Part shown: positions 17,736-25,514 of the stretch, piece after piece
Layout of the letters: every line of letters begins with the position of its first letter
Position numbering within the stretch: position 1 is the stretch's first letter
NCBI GenBank assembly: GCA_963747425.1
Contig: CAVVFJ010000018.1
Coordinates: 62,001 to 126,000 of the forward strand
DNA from: DASUPK01 sp963747425
Lineage (GTDB): Bacteria > Actinomycetota > Thermoleophilia > Solirubrobacterales > 70-9
DNA length: 64,000 bases
Reading direction: 5' to 3'
Notes under the pieces: generated by a model
The model's database searches: none
What the model saw: only the letters and a program-made list of their open reading frames with translations
Told to the model about the DNA's origin: nothing
Translations under genes and position numbers: made by a program

Positions 17736-18831
17736 TCAGCTGGCTTCGCGCCGCTTGCGCACCGCCGAGGCGAGCCGGTCCAGGGTGAGCACGGTCGTGT
17801 CCCAGTCCATGCACGCGTCGGTGATCGACTGGCCGTAGATCAGATCGCCGTCGGACTCCAGGTCCTGGCGGCCGGCGACCAGGAACGACTCCATCATCAC
17901 GCCGACGATCGCCCCGTTGCCGCCGGCGATCTGGTCCGCGATCTCGCTGACGACCTGCGGCTGGCGCTCGTGGTCCTTGCCACTGTTGTCGTGGGACGCG
18001 TCGATGATGATCCGCTCCTTCAGGCCGGCGTCGCCGAGCTGCTCCAGGGACCCCGCGACGCTGTCGACGTCGTAGTTCGGCGCTCCCTTGCCGCCGCGCA
18101 GGATCACGTGGCAGTCGGGATTGCCCTCGGTGTAGAGGATCGCCGGGGTACCGCTGACGTCGACGCCGGCGAAGGCGTGAGGGCCGGCGGCCGCTCGGAC
18201 GGCGTCGACGGCCAGCTTGACGCTGCCGGCCGTGCCGTTCTTGAAGCCGACCGGCATCGAAAGGCCGGAGGCGAGCTGCCGGTGGATCTGGCTCTCGGTG
18301 GTGCGGGCCCCGATCGCTCCCCAGGCGACCACGTCGGAGATGTACTGCGGCGTGATCGGGTCGAGGAACTCGCAGCCGATCGCGAGTCCGAGATCCGTCA
18401 CCTCGAGCAGCAGCCGGCGGGCGGTGTGTAAGCCCGACGTTCACGTCCCGCGACCCGTCCAGGTGCGGGTCGTTGATCAGGCCCTTCCATCCCGTCGTCG
18501 TGCGCGGCTTCTCGAAGTACGTGCGCATGGCGATGCAGAGGTCTCCCTGCAGATCCTTGGCGCGCACGCTGAGGCGCTGCGCGTATTCCATGGCCGCCTC
18601 GGGGTCATGGACGCTGCACGGGCCGACCACGACGAGCAGGCGGTCGTCCTCGCGGTCCAACACCGACTTGACCTCCGCTCGATGGCCGAGAACGGCGTCC
18701 TCCCGCTGCGGCCCCAGTGACAGGTCCTCGAGGATCTCCGCCGGCGAGACCAGCTCGACCACGCGCTCGATCCGCTGGTCGCGGACCCGGTCCGACTGCT
18801 GTCGCGGTAGCTCCTTCATCTCGAAATTCAT
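17736..18831 (-). pseudogene. aroF: DAHP synthase (class I, AroF/G type), frameshifted in this sequence
   Basis: First enzyme of aromatic biosynthesis, condensing phosphoenolpyruvate and erythrose 4-phosphate. Signatures are LLVVVGPCSVHDPEAAMEYA, FEKPRTTTGWKGLINDPHLD, the metal-site run EFLDPITPQYISDVVAWG, and IIIDASHDNSGKDHERQ. The frame breaks after SRDVNVGL; deleting one base at about 18429 restores LHTARRLLLEVTDLGL, as expected from E. coli AroG. The other operon genes are intact and the residues on both sides of the break are well conserved, so a sequencing error is likelier than gene loss. The start ATG has AGAGG seven bases upstream and is preceded by an attenuator-like leader. Confidence 0.9.
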
Positions 18832-18954
18832 CCTGAAGCCTCTTCTTTCTACTGATCGGCGATTGTCCTTGGATCACGGCAAGGGAACCGTGGGAGGCGG
18901 CGCCCGGCGGTGAAGCTTCTGCGTCGGCGGCTGTGGCAGCCGCGGGCCGGACGC
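18832..18954 (-). promoter_or_regulatory. Candidate attenuator region between the leader frame and aroF
   Basis: On the transcribed strand this 123-base spacer holds a 7-bp perfect hairpin (GCGGCTG, loop CCA, CAGCCGC; 18927-18943) and a second small hairpin (CACGG and CCGTG arms, 18875-18892). In addition, the ten bases at the leader stop (GGCGTCCGGC, 18946-18955) can pair over their full length with GCCGGGCGCC at 18899-18908, counting one G-U pair. A ribosome finishing the leader would cover the first arm, while one stalled on the aromatic codons would not. No U-run is present, so any terminator would be of the U-less type. Confidence 0.5.
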
Positions 18955-19041
18955 CTAGCTAAATCGCCAAAAGTAGAAATAGGCACGCGTGCGGGCCGTG
19001 TACCGGCTCGAGGGAGAAGCGATCTGCGTGCCGTGCTGCAT
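18955..19041 (-). CDS. Aromatic-rich leader peptide upstream of aroF
   Basis: A 28-codon frame starts with MQHGTQIASPSSRY and ends AYFYFWRFS. Six of its last eight codons are aromatic: TAT, TTC, TAC, TTT, TGG and TTT, followed by AGC and TAG. It lies 124 bases before the DAHP synthase gene on the same strand, with TACAAA nine bases before its ATG (TGG just before this makes an extended -10). The codons TAT and TTT are otherwise rare in this GC-rich genome. Corynebacterium is known to use a leader peptide upstream of aroF for ribosome-mediated attenuation; this frame would serve the same purpose but senses Tyr, Phe and Trp together. Confidence 0.7.
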   Translation of the reverse strand: MQHGTQIASPSSRYTARTRAYFYFWRFS

Positions 19042-19075
19042 CAGTGATGCTTTGTACCAGACGCCACACCCGATG

Positions 19076-19750
19076 TCACGCCTGGTCGCCCTCGCCCGGC
19101 CGGACGACCCCCGATTCGTAGGCGAGCACGACCGCCTGCGCACGATCGTGAAGATCGAGTTTCGAGAAGATCCTGGCGACGTGCGTCTTGACGGTCGCCT
19201 CGCTCAGCACGAGCCGGTCGGCGATCTGTGAGTTCGTGAGACCTCGCGCCACCATCGCGAAGACCTCCCTCTCGCGGGTTGTGAGCTCGTCGAACCCGGG
19301 TGGCGGCGCGGCGCCCGGGTCGGGCATCTCCGCGAAGCGCTCGATCAGCCGGCGGGTCACGGCCGGGGCGAGAAGCGCGTCCCCGGATGCGACAGCACCG
19401 ACCGCCTCGGCGAGCTGCTCGGCCGGCAGATCCTTGAGGAGAAACCCGCTGGCCCCAGCTCGCAGCGCCCCGTAGACGTACTCGTCGAGATCAAAGGTGG
19501 TGAGCACGAGGACGTGGATGTCGAGCCTGGGCGGCCCGTCGATCAGGCAGCGAGTAGCTTCGATTCCGTCCAGGACCGGCATGCGGACGTCCATCAGGAC
19601 CACGTCGGGCCGTGCCCGGCGTGCCGTTTCCACCGCGGCCCCGCCGTCGGCCGCCTCGCCGACCACCTCGATGCCGTTCTGCTCGAGGATCAGGCGGAAG
19701 CCCGTCCGGATCATCTCCTGGTCGTCGGCGATCACCACCTTGACCGTCAT
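19076..19750 (-). CDS. NarL/FixJ-type response regulator
   Basis: 224 residues. The receiver domain has the acidic pair in VVIADDQEM, the phosphoacceptor Asp in PDVVLMDVRMPVLDG, a TTFDLDEY switch Thr and the LLKDLP Lys. The C-terminal LuxR-type helix-turn-helix reads LTTREREVFAMVARGLTNSQ followed by LSEATVKTHVARIFSKL. It overlaps the 3' end of its sensor kinase gene by four bases, so the two form one operon. Its likely target is the dyad at 20956-20989 upstream of the pair. Confidence 0.93.
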   Translation of the reverse strand: MTVKVVIADDQEMIRTGFRLILEQNGIEVVGEAADGGAAVETARRARPDVVLMDVRMPVLDGIEATRCLIDGPPRLDIHVLVLTTFDLDEYVYGALRAGASGFLLKDLPAEQLAEAVGAVASGDALLAPAVTRRLIERFAEMPDPGAAPPPGFDELTTREREVFAMVARGLTNSQIADRLVLSEATVKTHVARIFSKLDLHDRAQAVVLAYESGVVRPGEGDQA

Positions 19751-20913
19751 TTCCTCTCCTCTTCGAGCGGAAGGCTGGCGCAGATCCTGAATTCTCCGGC
19801 CTGCGTGATGCCTACATCCAGGGTCCCGTCGTACAGAGCCGCACGTTCCTCCATGCCTATCAACCCGTGTCCGCCGTCGTCGGCGCCCGGCGGCTGCGCC
19901 GGAGGGTTCCGAACCTCGATCTGCAGCCCATCCGGCCGGTAGCGCACCACCGCGGTGGCCGTGCCGCCGCCGTGTTTGATGGCGTTGGTGATCGCCTCCT
20001 GCGCGATTCGATAGGCGGCGAGGTCAATTCCCGCAGGGAGCTCACGCACCTCCCCCTCTCGCTCGAATCGGAGATCCACGCCCGATTCGCGGGCGCGCGC
20101 GATCAGCTCGTCGACCTGAGCGAGGCGTGGCTGCGGCGCGATGCCGGGAACCTGGGCGTCTCCGCGGATCAACCCGAGTAATCGGCGCATCTCGGAGAGC
20201 GCCTCGCGCCCGGTCGTCTCGACGGAGCGCAGAAGCTGCTCGCTGCGCTCTGGCTCGGTTCGCGCGAGCGAGCGTGCGGCCCCCGTCTGCACCACCATCA
20301 CGCTCATCGTATGCGCGACGACGTCGTGCATCTCCCGGGCGATTCGCGTCCGTTCCTCGGCGACTGCCCTCTCGCGCTCCGCCTGGCTGCGTTCCTCGGC
20401 TCGCACCGCACGGTGCTCGAGCCTCGCCGCGACCAACCTGCCGCTGCGCATGGCGTACCCGCCCAGCCAGGCGCCGCCGCCGAGCAACAGCGAGAACGCG
20501 TAGTCGCCGACGCCCCGCCCTCCCTCGAGGGCGAGTGCCGACCAGGCCACGAGTTGTCCGACGAGCAGGCCGGCGACCGCGACCCGGTCATCCTGGGCGT
20601 GCGCGGCAAGCGAGTAGATCGCGACGAGCAGGGCGATCGACACCGCAATGCTCTGCTCGGCGTGCCCACCGGCGAATGCCTGCGCGGCGTAGGCCGCGTA
20701 GACGATCGCGAAGGCGGCGACGGGCGACCGCCGTCGCCAGGCAAGCGGCAGGGTCATGAACGGGACCGCGCCAGCGGCCGCGCCATCCGCTCCGGGAAAC
20801 GTCGCGGAGGCCAGGACCTCGACCTCGGCCATGACCGCAAGCGCAGCGGCAAGGAACCCATCGACCGCGAACGGCGGGAGCGAGCGAAGACGACGAGTGA
20901 GATCCGTGACCAT
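19747..20913 (-). CDS. Sensor histidine kinase, NarX/DesK-like (HisKA_3)
   Basis: 388 residues. The N-terminal half has five or six hydrophobic segments (about residues 15-140), followed by a dimerisation domain with the phospho-His in EERTRIAREMHDVVAHTMSV. The C-terminal ATPase has the N-box AYRIAQEAITNAIKHG and the G-box GGHGLIGMEERAALY. No periplasmic sensor domain is obvious, so it probably senses the membrane or an intramembrane cue. ATG 20913 is chosen because TACCTT lies six bases upstream; the frame extends further to 20970. Confidence 0.9.
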   Translation of the reverse strand: MVTDLTRRLRSLPPFAVDGFLAAALAVMAEVEVLASATFPGADGAAAGAVPFMTLPLAWRRRSPVAAFAIVYAAYAAQAFAGGHAEQSIAVSIALLVAIYSLAAHAQDDRVAVAGLLVGQLVAWSALALEGGRGVGDYAFSLLLGGGAWLGGYAMRSGRLVAARLEHRAVRAEERSQAERERAVAEERTRIAREMHDVVAHTMSVMVVQTGAARSLARTEPERSEQLLRSVETTGREALSEMRRLLGLIRGDAQVPGIAPQPRLAQVDELIARARESGVDLRFEREGEVRELPAGIDLAAYRIAQEAITNAIKHGGGTATAVVRYRPDGLQIEVRNPPAQPPGADDGGHGLIGMEERAALYDGTLDVGITQAGEFRICASLPLEEERK

Positions 20914-20955
20914 CGCGCGAAGGTAATCGAACCGCGGCCCGCACCACATCCGCCC

Positions 20956-20989
20956 GCGGGATGAGACCAATGTTGGAAGATCATCCCGC
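20956..20989. promoter_or_regulatory. Large dyad, candidate response-regulator binding site
   Basis: GCGGGATGA and TCATCCCGC are perfect 9-bp inverted arms separated by 16 bases, and the spacer holds an inner CCAA/TTGG pair. The site lies in the divergent spacer between the kinase-regulator operon and the small membrane protein gene. The wide spacing suits a NarL-family dimer or two dimers. No other regulator gene is nearby. Confidence 0.55.
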
Positions 20990-21080
20990 AGACGTAGGCC
21001 GGTTCAAGTCCTCGGCCGACGACACGGCGGGCGCCCGCGCCTAGGCTGCGCCCCGTGAAATCGACCCCTGGAGGCAAGAA

Positions 21081-21293
21081 ATGATCAAGCGACAGACCCT
21101 GATCCCGCTCGGCGCCCTGCTGGCCGTGTGCTTCGTCGCCAGCGGCCTGCTCAAGGACGACAACACGGGCGCGCTGGGCGTACTCAGCTACCTGGCATGG
21201 TTCGGCTTTCTAATCCTCGCCGTGTTCTTCATCGTCGTCGCGGTCTTCACCATCGTCCGCAACCGCCGCCGTCTCGACGGCAGTCGGTCCTAG
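21081..21293 (+). CDS. Small two-helix membrane protein
   Basis: 70 residues: MIKRQTLIPLGALLAVCFVA begins a first membrane helix, and a second spans about residues 36-60 (LAWFGFLILAVFFIVVAVF), ending in a basic RNRRRL tail. A GGAGG Shine-Dalgarno lies seven bases before the ATG, and a TAGGCT -10 box at 21042-21047 gives a leader of about 27 bases. It is divergent from the two-component operon across the dyad and is a plausible regulon member. I do not recognise the family. Confidence 0.7.
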   Translation: MIKRQTLIPLGALLAVCFVASGLLKDDNTGALGVLSYLAWFGFLILAVFFIVVAVFTIVRNRRRLDGSRS

Positions 21294-21316
21294 CGGCCGA
21301 ATCGGGCGACCGCAAC

Positions 21317-21355
21317 CTGGCCGGCCCAGCGCTCTCGGCGCGTTGGGCCGGTCAG
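21317..21355. terminator. Convergent hairpin between small membrane gene and hisC
   Basis: CTGGCCGGCCCA pairs with TGGGCCGGTCAG over 12 positions, allowing one G-U pair, with an inner GCGC/GCGC stem. It lies exactly between two converging genes and overlaps the last codon of hisC. There is no U-run on either strand, so this would be a U-less terminator serving both. Confidence 0.55.
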
Positions 21356-22449
21356 TGCATGGCGGAATCGCCGATCGCCGCCAGGAAGCGCTCGTTCTCC
21401 GCGCGCGTGCCATAGGTGACCCGCAGGCACCCCGGCCCGCCCAGCGGCGTGCCGGGCCGGACGGCGACTCCGGCCCTGGAGAGTGACTCCACCACCTCGG
21501 CCTCGTCGAGGTCACCCAGCTCGAGCCAGGCGAAGTTGGTCTGCGACTCGGCGGTGGTGAAGCCCAGCTCGTGGAGCGCCTCCTCGACGAAGATCCTCTC
21601 GACGAGGTTCTTCTCGACACGGTCGGCGACGTCGTCCTGATGGCGGATCGCCTCGGCCGCCGCCGCCTGCGCCAGCGTGTTGACGCTGAACGGCTGGCGC
21701 ACGGCGTCCACCGCGGCCCGGAACTGCGGCGAGCAGAGCGCGTACCCGACCCGCAGCCCGGCGAGGCCGTGGCACTTGCTGAATGTCCGGAGCAGGACGA
21801 CGTTCGGGTGCTCGGCGAGCAGATCGAGGGTGGCGTCCGGATCCTCGCTCGTCTGGTACTCGATGTAGGCCTCGTCGAGGATGATCGTGGTCCGCGAGGG
21901 GACGCCCTCGACGAAGGTGCCGATCCGTTCCGCCGGCAGGTGCGTTCCAGTCGGGTTGTTGGGATTGCAGACGATCAGCAGCTGGGTGGCGGCCGTCACC
22001 TCTTCGAGCATCGCGTCCAGGTCGTGGACGTAGCCCTCGCCCAGGGGAACTCGGATCTCTCGCGCGCCGGAGAGCGCCGGCAGGTGCGGGTAGATCGAGA
22101 AGGAGGGCCAGGCGTAGAGGATCTCGTCGCCCGGCTCGCAGAGCGCCAGGGCCGCAGCGAGGAGGATCTCGCAGGAGCCGTTGGAGACCGCGATCCGGGC
22201 TGGATCGGTCTCGTGATGGTCGGCGATGGCGCGTCGCAGCGCCCGCGCCTCCGGGTCCGGATAGCGATTGACGTCCTCAGCCGCGCGCGCGATCGCCTCG
22301 ACCACCGCGGGGTGCGGCGGTAAGGGCGACTCGTTCGAGGCCAGCTTGACCGCGTCGGCGGTCTCGGCGCGGGCCTTGGCGTCGTCGAGCGACGTGCCCG
22401 GCTCGTAGTGCGGGATCCGGGCCAGCTTGTCGGCGAAGGTGACGGTCAT
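21352..22449 (-). CDS. hisC: Histidinol-phosphate/aromatic aminotransferase
   Basis: A PLP fold-type I aminotransferase of 365 residues. LASNESPLPPHPAVVEAI opens the protein; VCNPNNPTGTHLP, ILDEAYIEY and the PLP lysine in LLRTFSKCHGLAGLRVGYAL are all present. HisC proteins act on histidinol phosphate and often on aromatic 2-oxo acids. With chorismate mutase two genes upstream, an aromatic role is plausible. It overlaps the GNAT gene by four bases. Confidence 0.92.
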   Translation of the reverse strand: MTVTFADKLARIPHYEPGTSLDDAKARAETADAVKLASNESPLPPHPAVVEAIARAAEDVNRYPDPEARALRRAIADHHETDPARIAVSNGSCEILLAAALALCEPGDEILYAWPSFSIYPHLPALSGAREIRVPLGEGYVHDLDAMLEEVTAATQLLIVCNPNNPTGTHLPAERIGTFVEGVPSRTTIILDEAYIEYQTSEDPDATLDLLAEHPNVVLLRTFSKCHGLAGLRVGYALCSPQFRAAVDAVRQPFSVNTLAQAAAAEAIRHQDDVADRVEKNLVERIFVEEALHELGFTTAESQTNFAWLELGDLDEAEVVESLSRAGVAVRPGTPLGGPGCLRVTYGTRAENERFLAAIGDSAMH

Positions 22450-22973
22450 TCGGGCCCCATTGTTGCGTGTCGCCTGTAGCGGACCGCAGGTTCACCGGTC
22501 CGCGGGTGGATCTTCTCGGAGCCGTCGGGGCGCCATCCCTGCCTCTCATAGAAGGTGATCGCGCGCGTGTTCTCCTTGAAGGTCCAGAGGACCACCTCCG
22601 TGTAGGGGAGCTCAGCCAGGCGCTCCATTGCCGCACGCATGAGGACCTCCCCCGCCCCCTTGCGCCAGTGCTCCGGCTCGACGTACATCGCGACCAGCTC
22701 GGCCACGTCGGGCCCGACATCGGACTCGCGGGAGGGCGCGGCGACGTAGCAGTAGCCCGCGAACGACCCGTCGATCTCGGCGACGTAGGTGAACGCGTCC
22801 CCGACCGGCCGCTTCAGCCCCACGCCCACCTCGTGCCGCCAGCGATCGACCGGCAGCTCCGCCAGCTTCTCCGGGGCGACGATCTCGCGATATCCGGCCC
22901 GCCAGCCCGCCGCAGTCACCGAGACGATCGCCTCGGTGTCGTCAGGGGTCGCCTCGCGGACTCGAGGGGCTAC
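22446..22973 (-). CDS. GNAT-family N-acetyltransferase, start codon unusual
   Basis: The acetyl-CoA loop region is seen as VAELVAMYVEPEHWRKGAGEVLMRA, followed by VLWTFKENTRAITFYERQGW. Substrate unknown. The only standard in-frame start is a GTG at 22919, but the 18 codons upstream still read like a GNAT N-terminus (RVREATPDDTEAIVSV). This extended frame reaches the aroH stop with no ATG, GTG or TTG. The codon overlapping that stop is GTA (GTAG), with GAAGG seven bases upstream. I annotate from there, treating GTA as a tentative non-standard start. The gene is inside the trpS-to-hisC run. Confidence 0.75.
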   Translation of the reverse strand, partial: VAPRVREATPDDTEAIVSVTAAGWRAGYREIVAPEKLAELPVDRWRHEVGVGLKRPVGDAFTYVAEIDGSFAGYCYVAAPSRESDVGPDVAELVAMYVEPEHWRKGAGEVLMRAAMERLAELPYTEVVLWTFKENTRAITFYERQGWRPDGSEKIHPRTGEPAVRYRRHATMGPE

Positions 22974-23386
22974 TGCGCCGCCTTCAGGTCGGAGCGCAGG
23001 TCCTGGGCCTCCCCCAGGTAGGCGTGCGCCGGGGTGTGGTCCGGGGGCGCGTAGTAGTGCAACAGCACGCGGATCACCGAGCGCATCGCGTTCGGGACGT
23101 CGATCTCCCGGGCGCAGAGGAGCGGCACCATGTCGAGCCCGAGGTTGCGTGCCGCCACGGCCGGGAACTCGGCGTTCAGGTCGGCGGTCGAAGTGAAGAT
23201 GCAGCTCACCATCCGCTCGGGCTCGAGCTCGTTGCGGCCGATCAGCTCCCGCATCAGCTCCTCGGACGCCTCGACGATTACGGCTGGGTCGTTGCGGCCC
23301 ACCTTGGTGGCGCCTCGCACGGCCCAGAGTCTCTCTCCCACGCCGGCTGCTCCGCTTCGCGTCCGCTGCCGTCTATCTACGCTCAT
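22970..23386 (-). CDS. aroH: Chorismate mutase, AroH type
   Basis: A 138-residue trimeric-type enzyme that rearranges chorismate to prephenate, feeding the TyrA encoded elsewhere in the window. Active-site segments are LWAVRGATKVGRND with the catalytic Arg, and MRSVIRVLLHYYAP followed by AYLGEAQDLRSDL at the C-terminus. About 20 extra residues precede the usual start. It overlaps rluB by four bases and ends inside the presumed start of the GNAT gene. Confidence 0.92.
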   Translation of the reverse strand: MSVDRRQRTRSGAAGVGERLWAVRGATKVGRNDPAVIVEASEELMRELIGRNELEPERMVSCIFTSTADLNAEFPAVAARNLGLDMVPLLCAREIDVPNAMRSVIRVLLHYYAPPDHTPAHAYLGEAQDLRSDLKAAQ

Positions 23387-24078
23387 GGCGCGGAATCTTC
23401 CCAGAGCGCGGCGATCTCCCTCTCCCCGAGCCTCCTTGCCTCCCCGCGGCGGAGGCCCGCCAGCCTCAGCGAGCCGATTCGGACCCGGGTCAGGGACTCG
23501 GCCTCGTTGCCGATCGCCTCGGCCATCCGGCGAACCTGGCGCTTTCGCCCCTCTCGGATCGTCACCTCGATCTCCCGCTCGCCGCGGCGCTCCACGCCAG
23601 CGGGAGCGCTCGGGCCGTCCTCGAGCCGGACCCCGCTCCGCAGGCGGTCGAGGTCCCCGTCGGAGGGCGGGCGGGCGAGGCGCACGCGATAGGTCTTGGG
23701 GACGCCGTAGCGCGGATGGGTGAGCCGGTTGGCGAGCTCGCCGTCGTTGGTCAACAGGATCAGTCCAGTCGAGTCCGCATCGAGGCGGCCGACCGGGTAC
23801 AGCCGCCGCTCGGAGTCGACCAGCTGGGTGACGGCGCGTCGCTTGCCCGGCTCGCTGGCGGTGGAGACCACTCCGGCGGGCTTGTTGAGGGCCCAGACCT
23901 CTCGCGGCTCCGGCGCCACCGGCCTGCCGTCGACCTCCACGCCCGACCCCTCGCCGACGTCGCGAGCCGGATCGGTGACGACCTCGCCCCCGACGCGAAC
24001 CTTGCCCGCGGCGATCAGCGTCTCGGCCGCGCGACGCGACGCGATCCCTGCATGGGCTAGGTACTTGGCGAGCCTCAC
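23383..24078 (-). CDS. rluB: Ribosomal large-subunit pseudouridine synthase (RluB/RsuA family)
   Basis: 231 residues: an S4 RNA-binding domain (MRLAKYLAHAGIASRRAAETL) followed by the catalytic domain with the Asp in VGRLDADSTGLILLTNDG and a C-terminal REGRKRQVRRM. The position beside scpAB is typical of Gram-positive bacteria and favours rluB over the 16S enzyme rsuA. A GTG start at 24078 follows GACAAT by six bases. Confidence 0.92.
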   Translation of the reverse strand: MRLAKYLAHAGIASRRAAETLIAAGKVRVGGEVVTDPARDVGEGSGVEVDGRPVAPEPREVWALNKPAGVVSTASEPGKRRAVTQLVDSERRLYPVGRLDADSTGLILLTNDGELANRLTHPRYGVPKTYRVRLARPPSDGDLDRLRSGVRLEDGPSAPAGVERRGEREIEVTIREGRKRQVRRMAEAIGNEAESLTRVRIGSLRLAGLRRGEARRLGEREIAALWEDSAP

Positions 24079-24088
24079 GGCTCCATTG

Positions 24089-24763
24089 TCAGCAGTCGCC
24101 GAGCTTGGCCAGGTCGGAGCGGTAGGTCTGCATGTCCGCGTGGTTCCAGTCGCCGTGGGTCTGCCCCTGGAAGCGCGGGTCGAGCTCCTTGTAGTACGGC
24201 GAGGAGAGGCTCTCGTTGTGGCCGATCACGCCCGCGACGGGGATGCCGAAGCGGCAGCGGAGCCACTGCACGAAATGCAGCGAGCCGTTGAGCTGAGCCG
24301 GGCGGTTGAGGATGTCCGAGTCGCTGAACCCCACGTGCTCGATCCCGATCGCGACATGGTTGAGGCCGACGACGTGGCGGCAGCGGATCGTCGGCCGGAC
24401 GAACTTGAAGACGCCCCCCGAGGCCGAGACCGCGTAGTGCGAGCAGACGTTGGGCCGCTCGTGGAACTCGACGTCGGGCTGATCGGTCCTGAAGGTGTTG
24501 AAGATCGAGCTGATGCTGCCCGCCGCGGCGTAGTGGATGACGATCAGCTTCGGGTTGTTGAGGCGCCACTTGTACTGGCCGTAGTGGCGCTTGGAGTACG
24601 CGGCCATCTCCCGCTTGCGCTTCTTCGGGTATGGGATGAGCCTCTTGTGGATCGGTGGCTTGGCGACCGCGCTGGTTGCAGTCGGTGCCGCCCCGGCGCC
24701 GGAGCCGGCGCCGGCGCCGAGCACGGCGGCGATCGCGATCAAACCGATGACCAGGCGACTCAC
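24089..24763 (-). CDS. Secreted N-acetylmuramoyl-L-alanine amidase (Amidase_2)
   Basis: 224 residues with a signal peptide (MSRLVIGLIAIAAVLGAGAG) and a zinc amidase fold. LIVIHYAAAGSISSIF gives the first zinc His, VAIGIEHVGFSDSD a conserved core strand, and GVIGHNESLSSPYY a second metal His. It would cut the bond between muramic acid and the stem peptide in the wall. It follows the M14 peptidase gene with one base between them, so the two hydrolases are co-expressed and may act in sequence on wall peptides. Confidence 0.88.
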   Translation of the reverse strand: MSRLVIGLIAIAAVLGAGAGSGAGAAPTATSAVAKPPIHKRLIPYPKKRKREMAAYSKRHYGQYKWRLNNPKLIVIHYAAAGSISSIFNTFRTDQPDVEFHERPNVCSHYAVSASGGVFKFVRPTIRCRHVVGLNHVAIGIEHVGFSDSDILNRPAQLNGSLHFVQWLRCRFGIPVAGVIGHNESLSSPYYKELDPRFQGQTHGDWNHADMQTYRSDLAKLGDC

Positions 24764-24764
24764 C

Positions 24765-25514
24765 TCAGCCGCCCTCCGCCACCGTTAGGGCTGCCCTCGC
24801 CTGGCGCTCGGCGGAGCCGCCGCTGATCTTGCCGGGCGGCATCTCGACGACGAACGCAGCGCTTCCCGGGAAGGCATGCATCTCCCAGGTGATCGCCGTC
24901 CCGTGCAGCCCCTTGCCTCTGCAGCTCGTTCCCATCGCGACCAGCTTTGCGTACTCCGCGGCGATAGGTGGCCTGCCTCGGCACGCAAGCACCGCGCCCC
25001 AGGGCTGGTGGTACCAGATCGAGAGATCGGGCCGGATGCGCCGGGCGAATGCCATCACGGCCCGCGTCTCCGGCTCGGAGGAGGGTCGGGGCCCCGGGTA
25101 GTAGCCGTTCGAGTGTGGGACGTCGTCTCGCCATCGGTACGGGAAGTTGCGGTTCAGGTCGACCCCATGCGCGTTCTTGCGCGTGTGTGCCCTCAACCCA
25201 TCCGGATTAACCGTCTGAATCGCCCAGAGTTGCGTCCCATGAAGGGAGCTCGCCTCAGCGGAGGCCCGCCTCTTGATCGCGGCCGTGATGCGCAAGCCTG
25301 CCCGCTCATCGCCGTGGATCACACCGACGACCAGCGCCACCCGGGTCCCGGCCGGGTCGCCGACCTGGACGGCCGTGATCGGGCGCTTCTGGACGGATCT
25401 CCCGATCACGATCCGCTCCGTGGCTTCACCCGCCGGGGGATCCGCGCCCGCCTGCCCCGCCCATCCAGCCGCCACCGCCGCCAGGGCCAAGCCGGCCGCG
25501 ATCCAGGCCCTCAT
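24765..25514 (-). CDS. Secreted M14-family zinc carboxypeptidase
   Basis: 249 residues with a signal peptide (MRAWIAAGLALAAVAAGWAG). M14 features are the zinc pair in GVIHGDERAGL (HxxE), the substrate Asn-Arg in VDLNRNFPYRW, SEPETRAVMAFA, IWYHQPWG with the third zinc His, and the catalytic Glu in FVVEMPPG. It resembles murein-peptide amidases of the MpaA type. Its ATG overlaps the scpB stop by four bases, an unexpected link between segregation and wall genes. Confidence 0.88.
   Translation of the reverse strand: MRAWIAAGLALAAVAAGWAGQAGADPPAGEATERIVIGRSVQKRPITAVQVGDPAGTRVALVVGVIHGDERAGLRITAAIKRRASAEASSLHGTQLWAIQTVNPDGLRAHTRKNAHGVDLNRNFPYRWRDDVPHSNGYYPGPRPSSEPETRAVMAFARRIRPDLSIWYHQPWGAVLACRGRPPIAAEYAKLVAMGTSCRGKGLHGTAITWEMHAFPGSAAFVVEMPPGKISGGSAERQARAALTVAEGG

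Noticed and set aside
20996..21020. GGTTCAAGTCC resembling a tRNA T-loop
   Set aside because: No acceptor stem, D-arm or anticodon arm can be folded around it on either strand.
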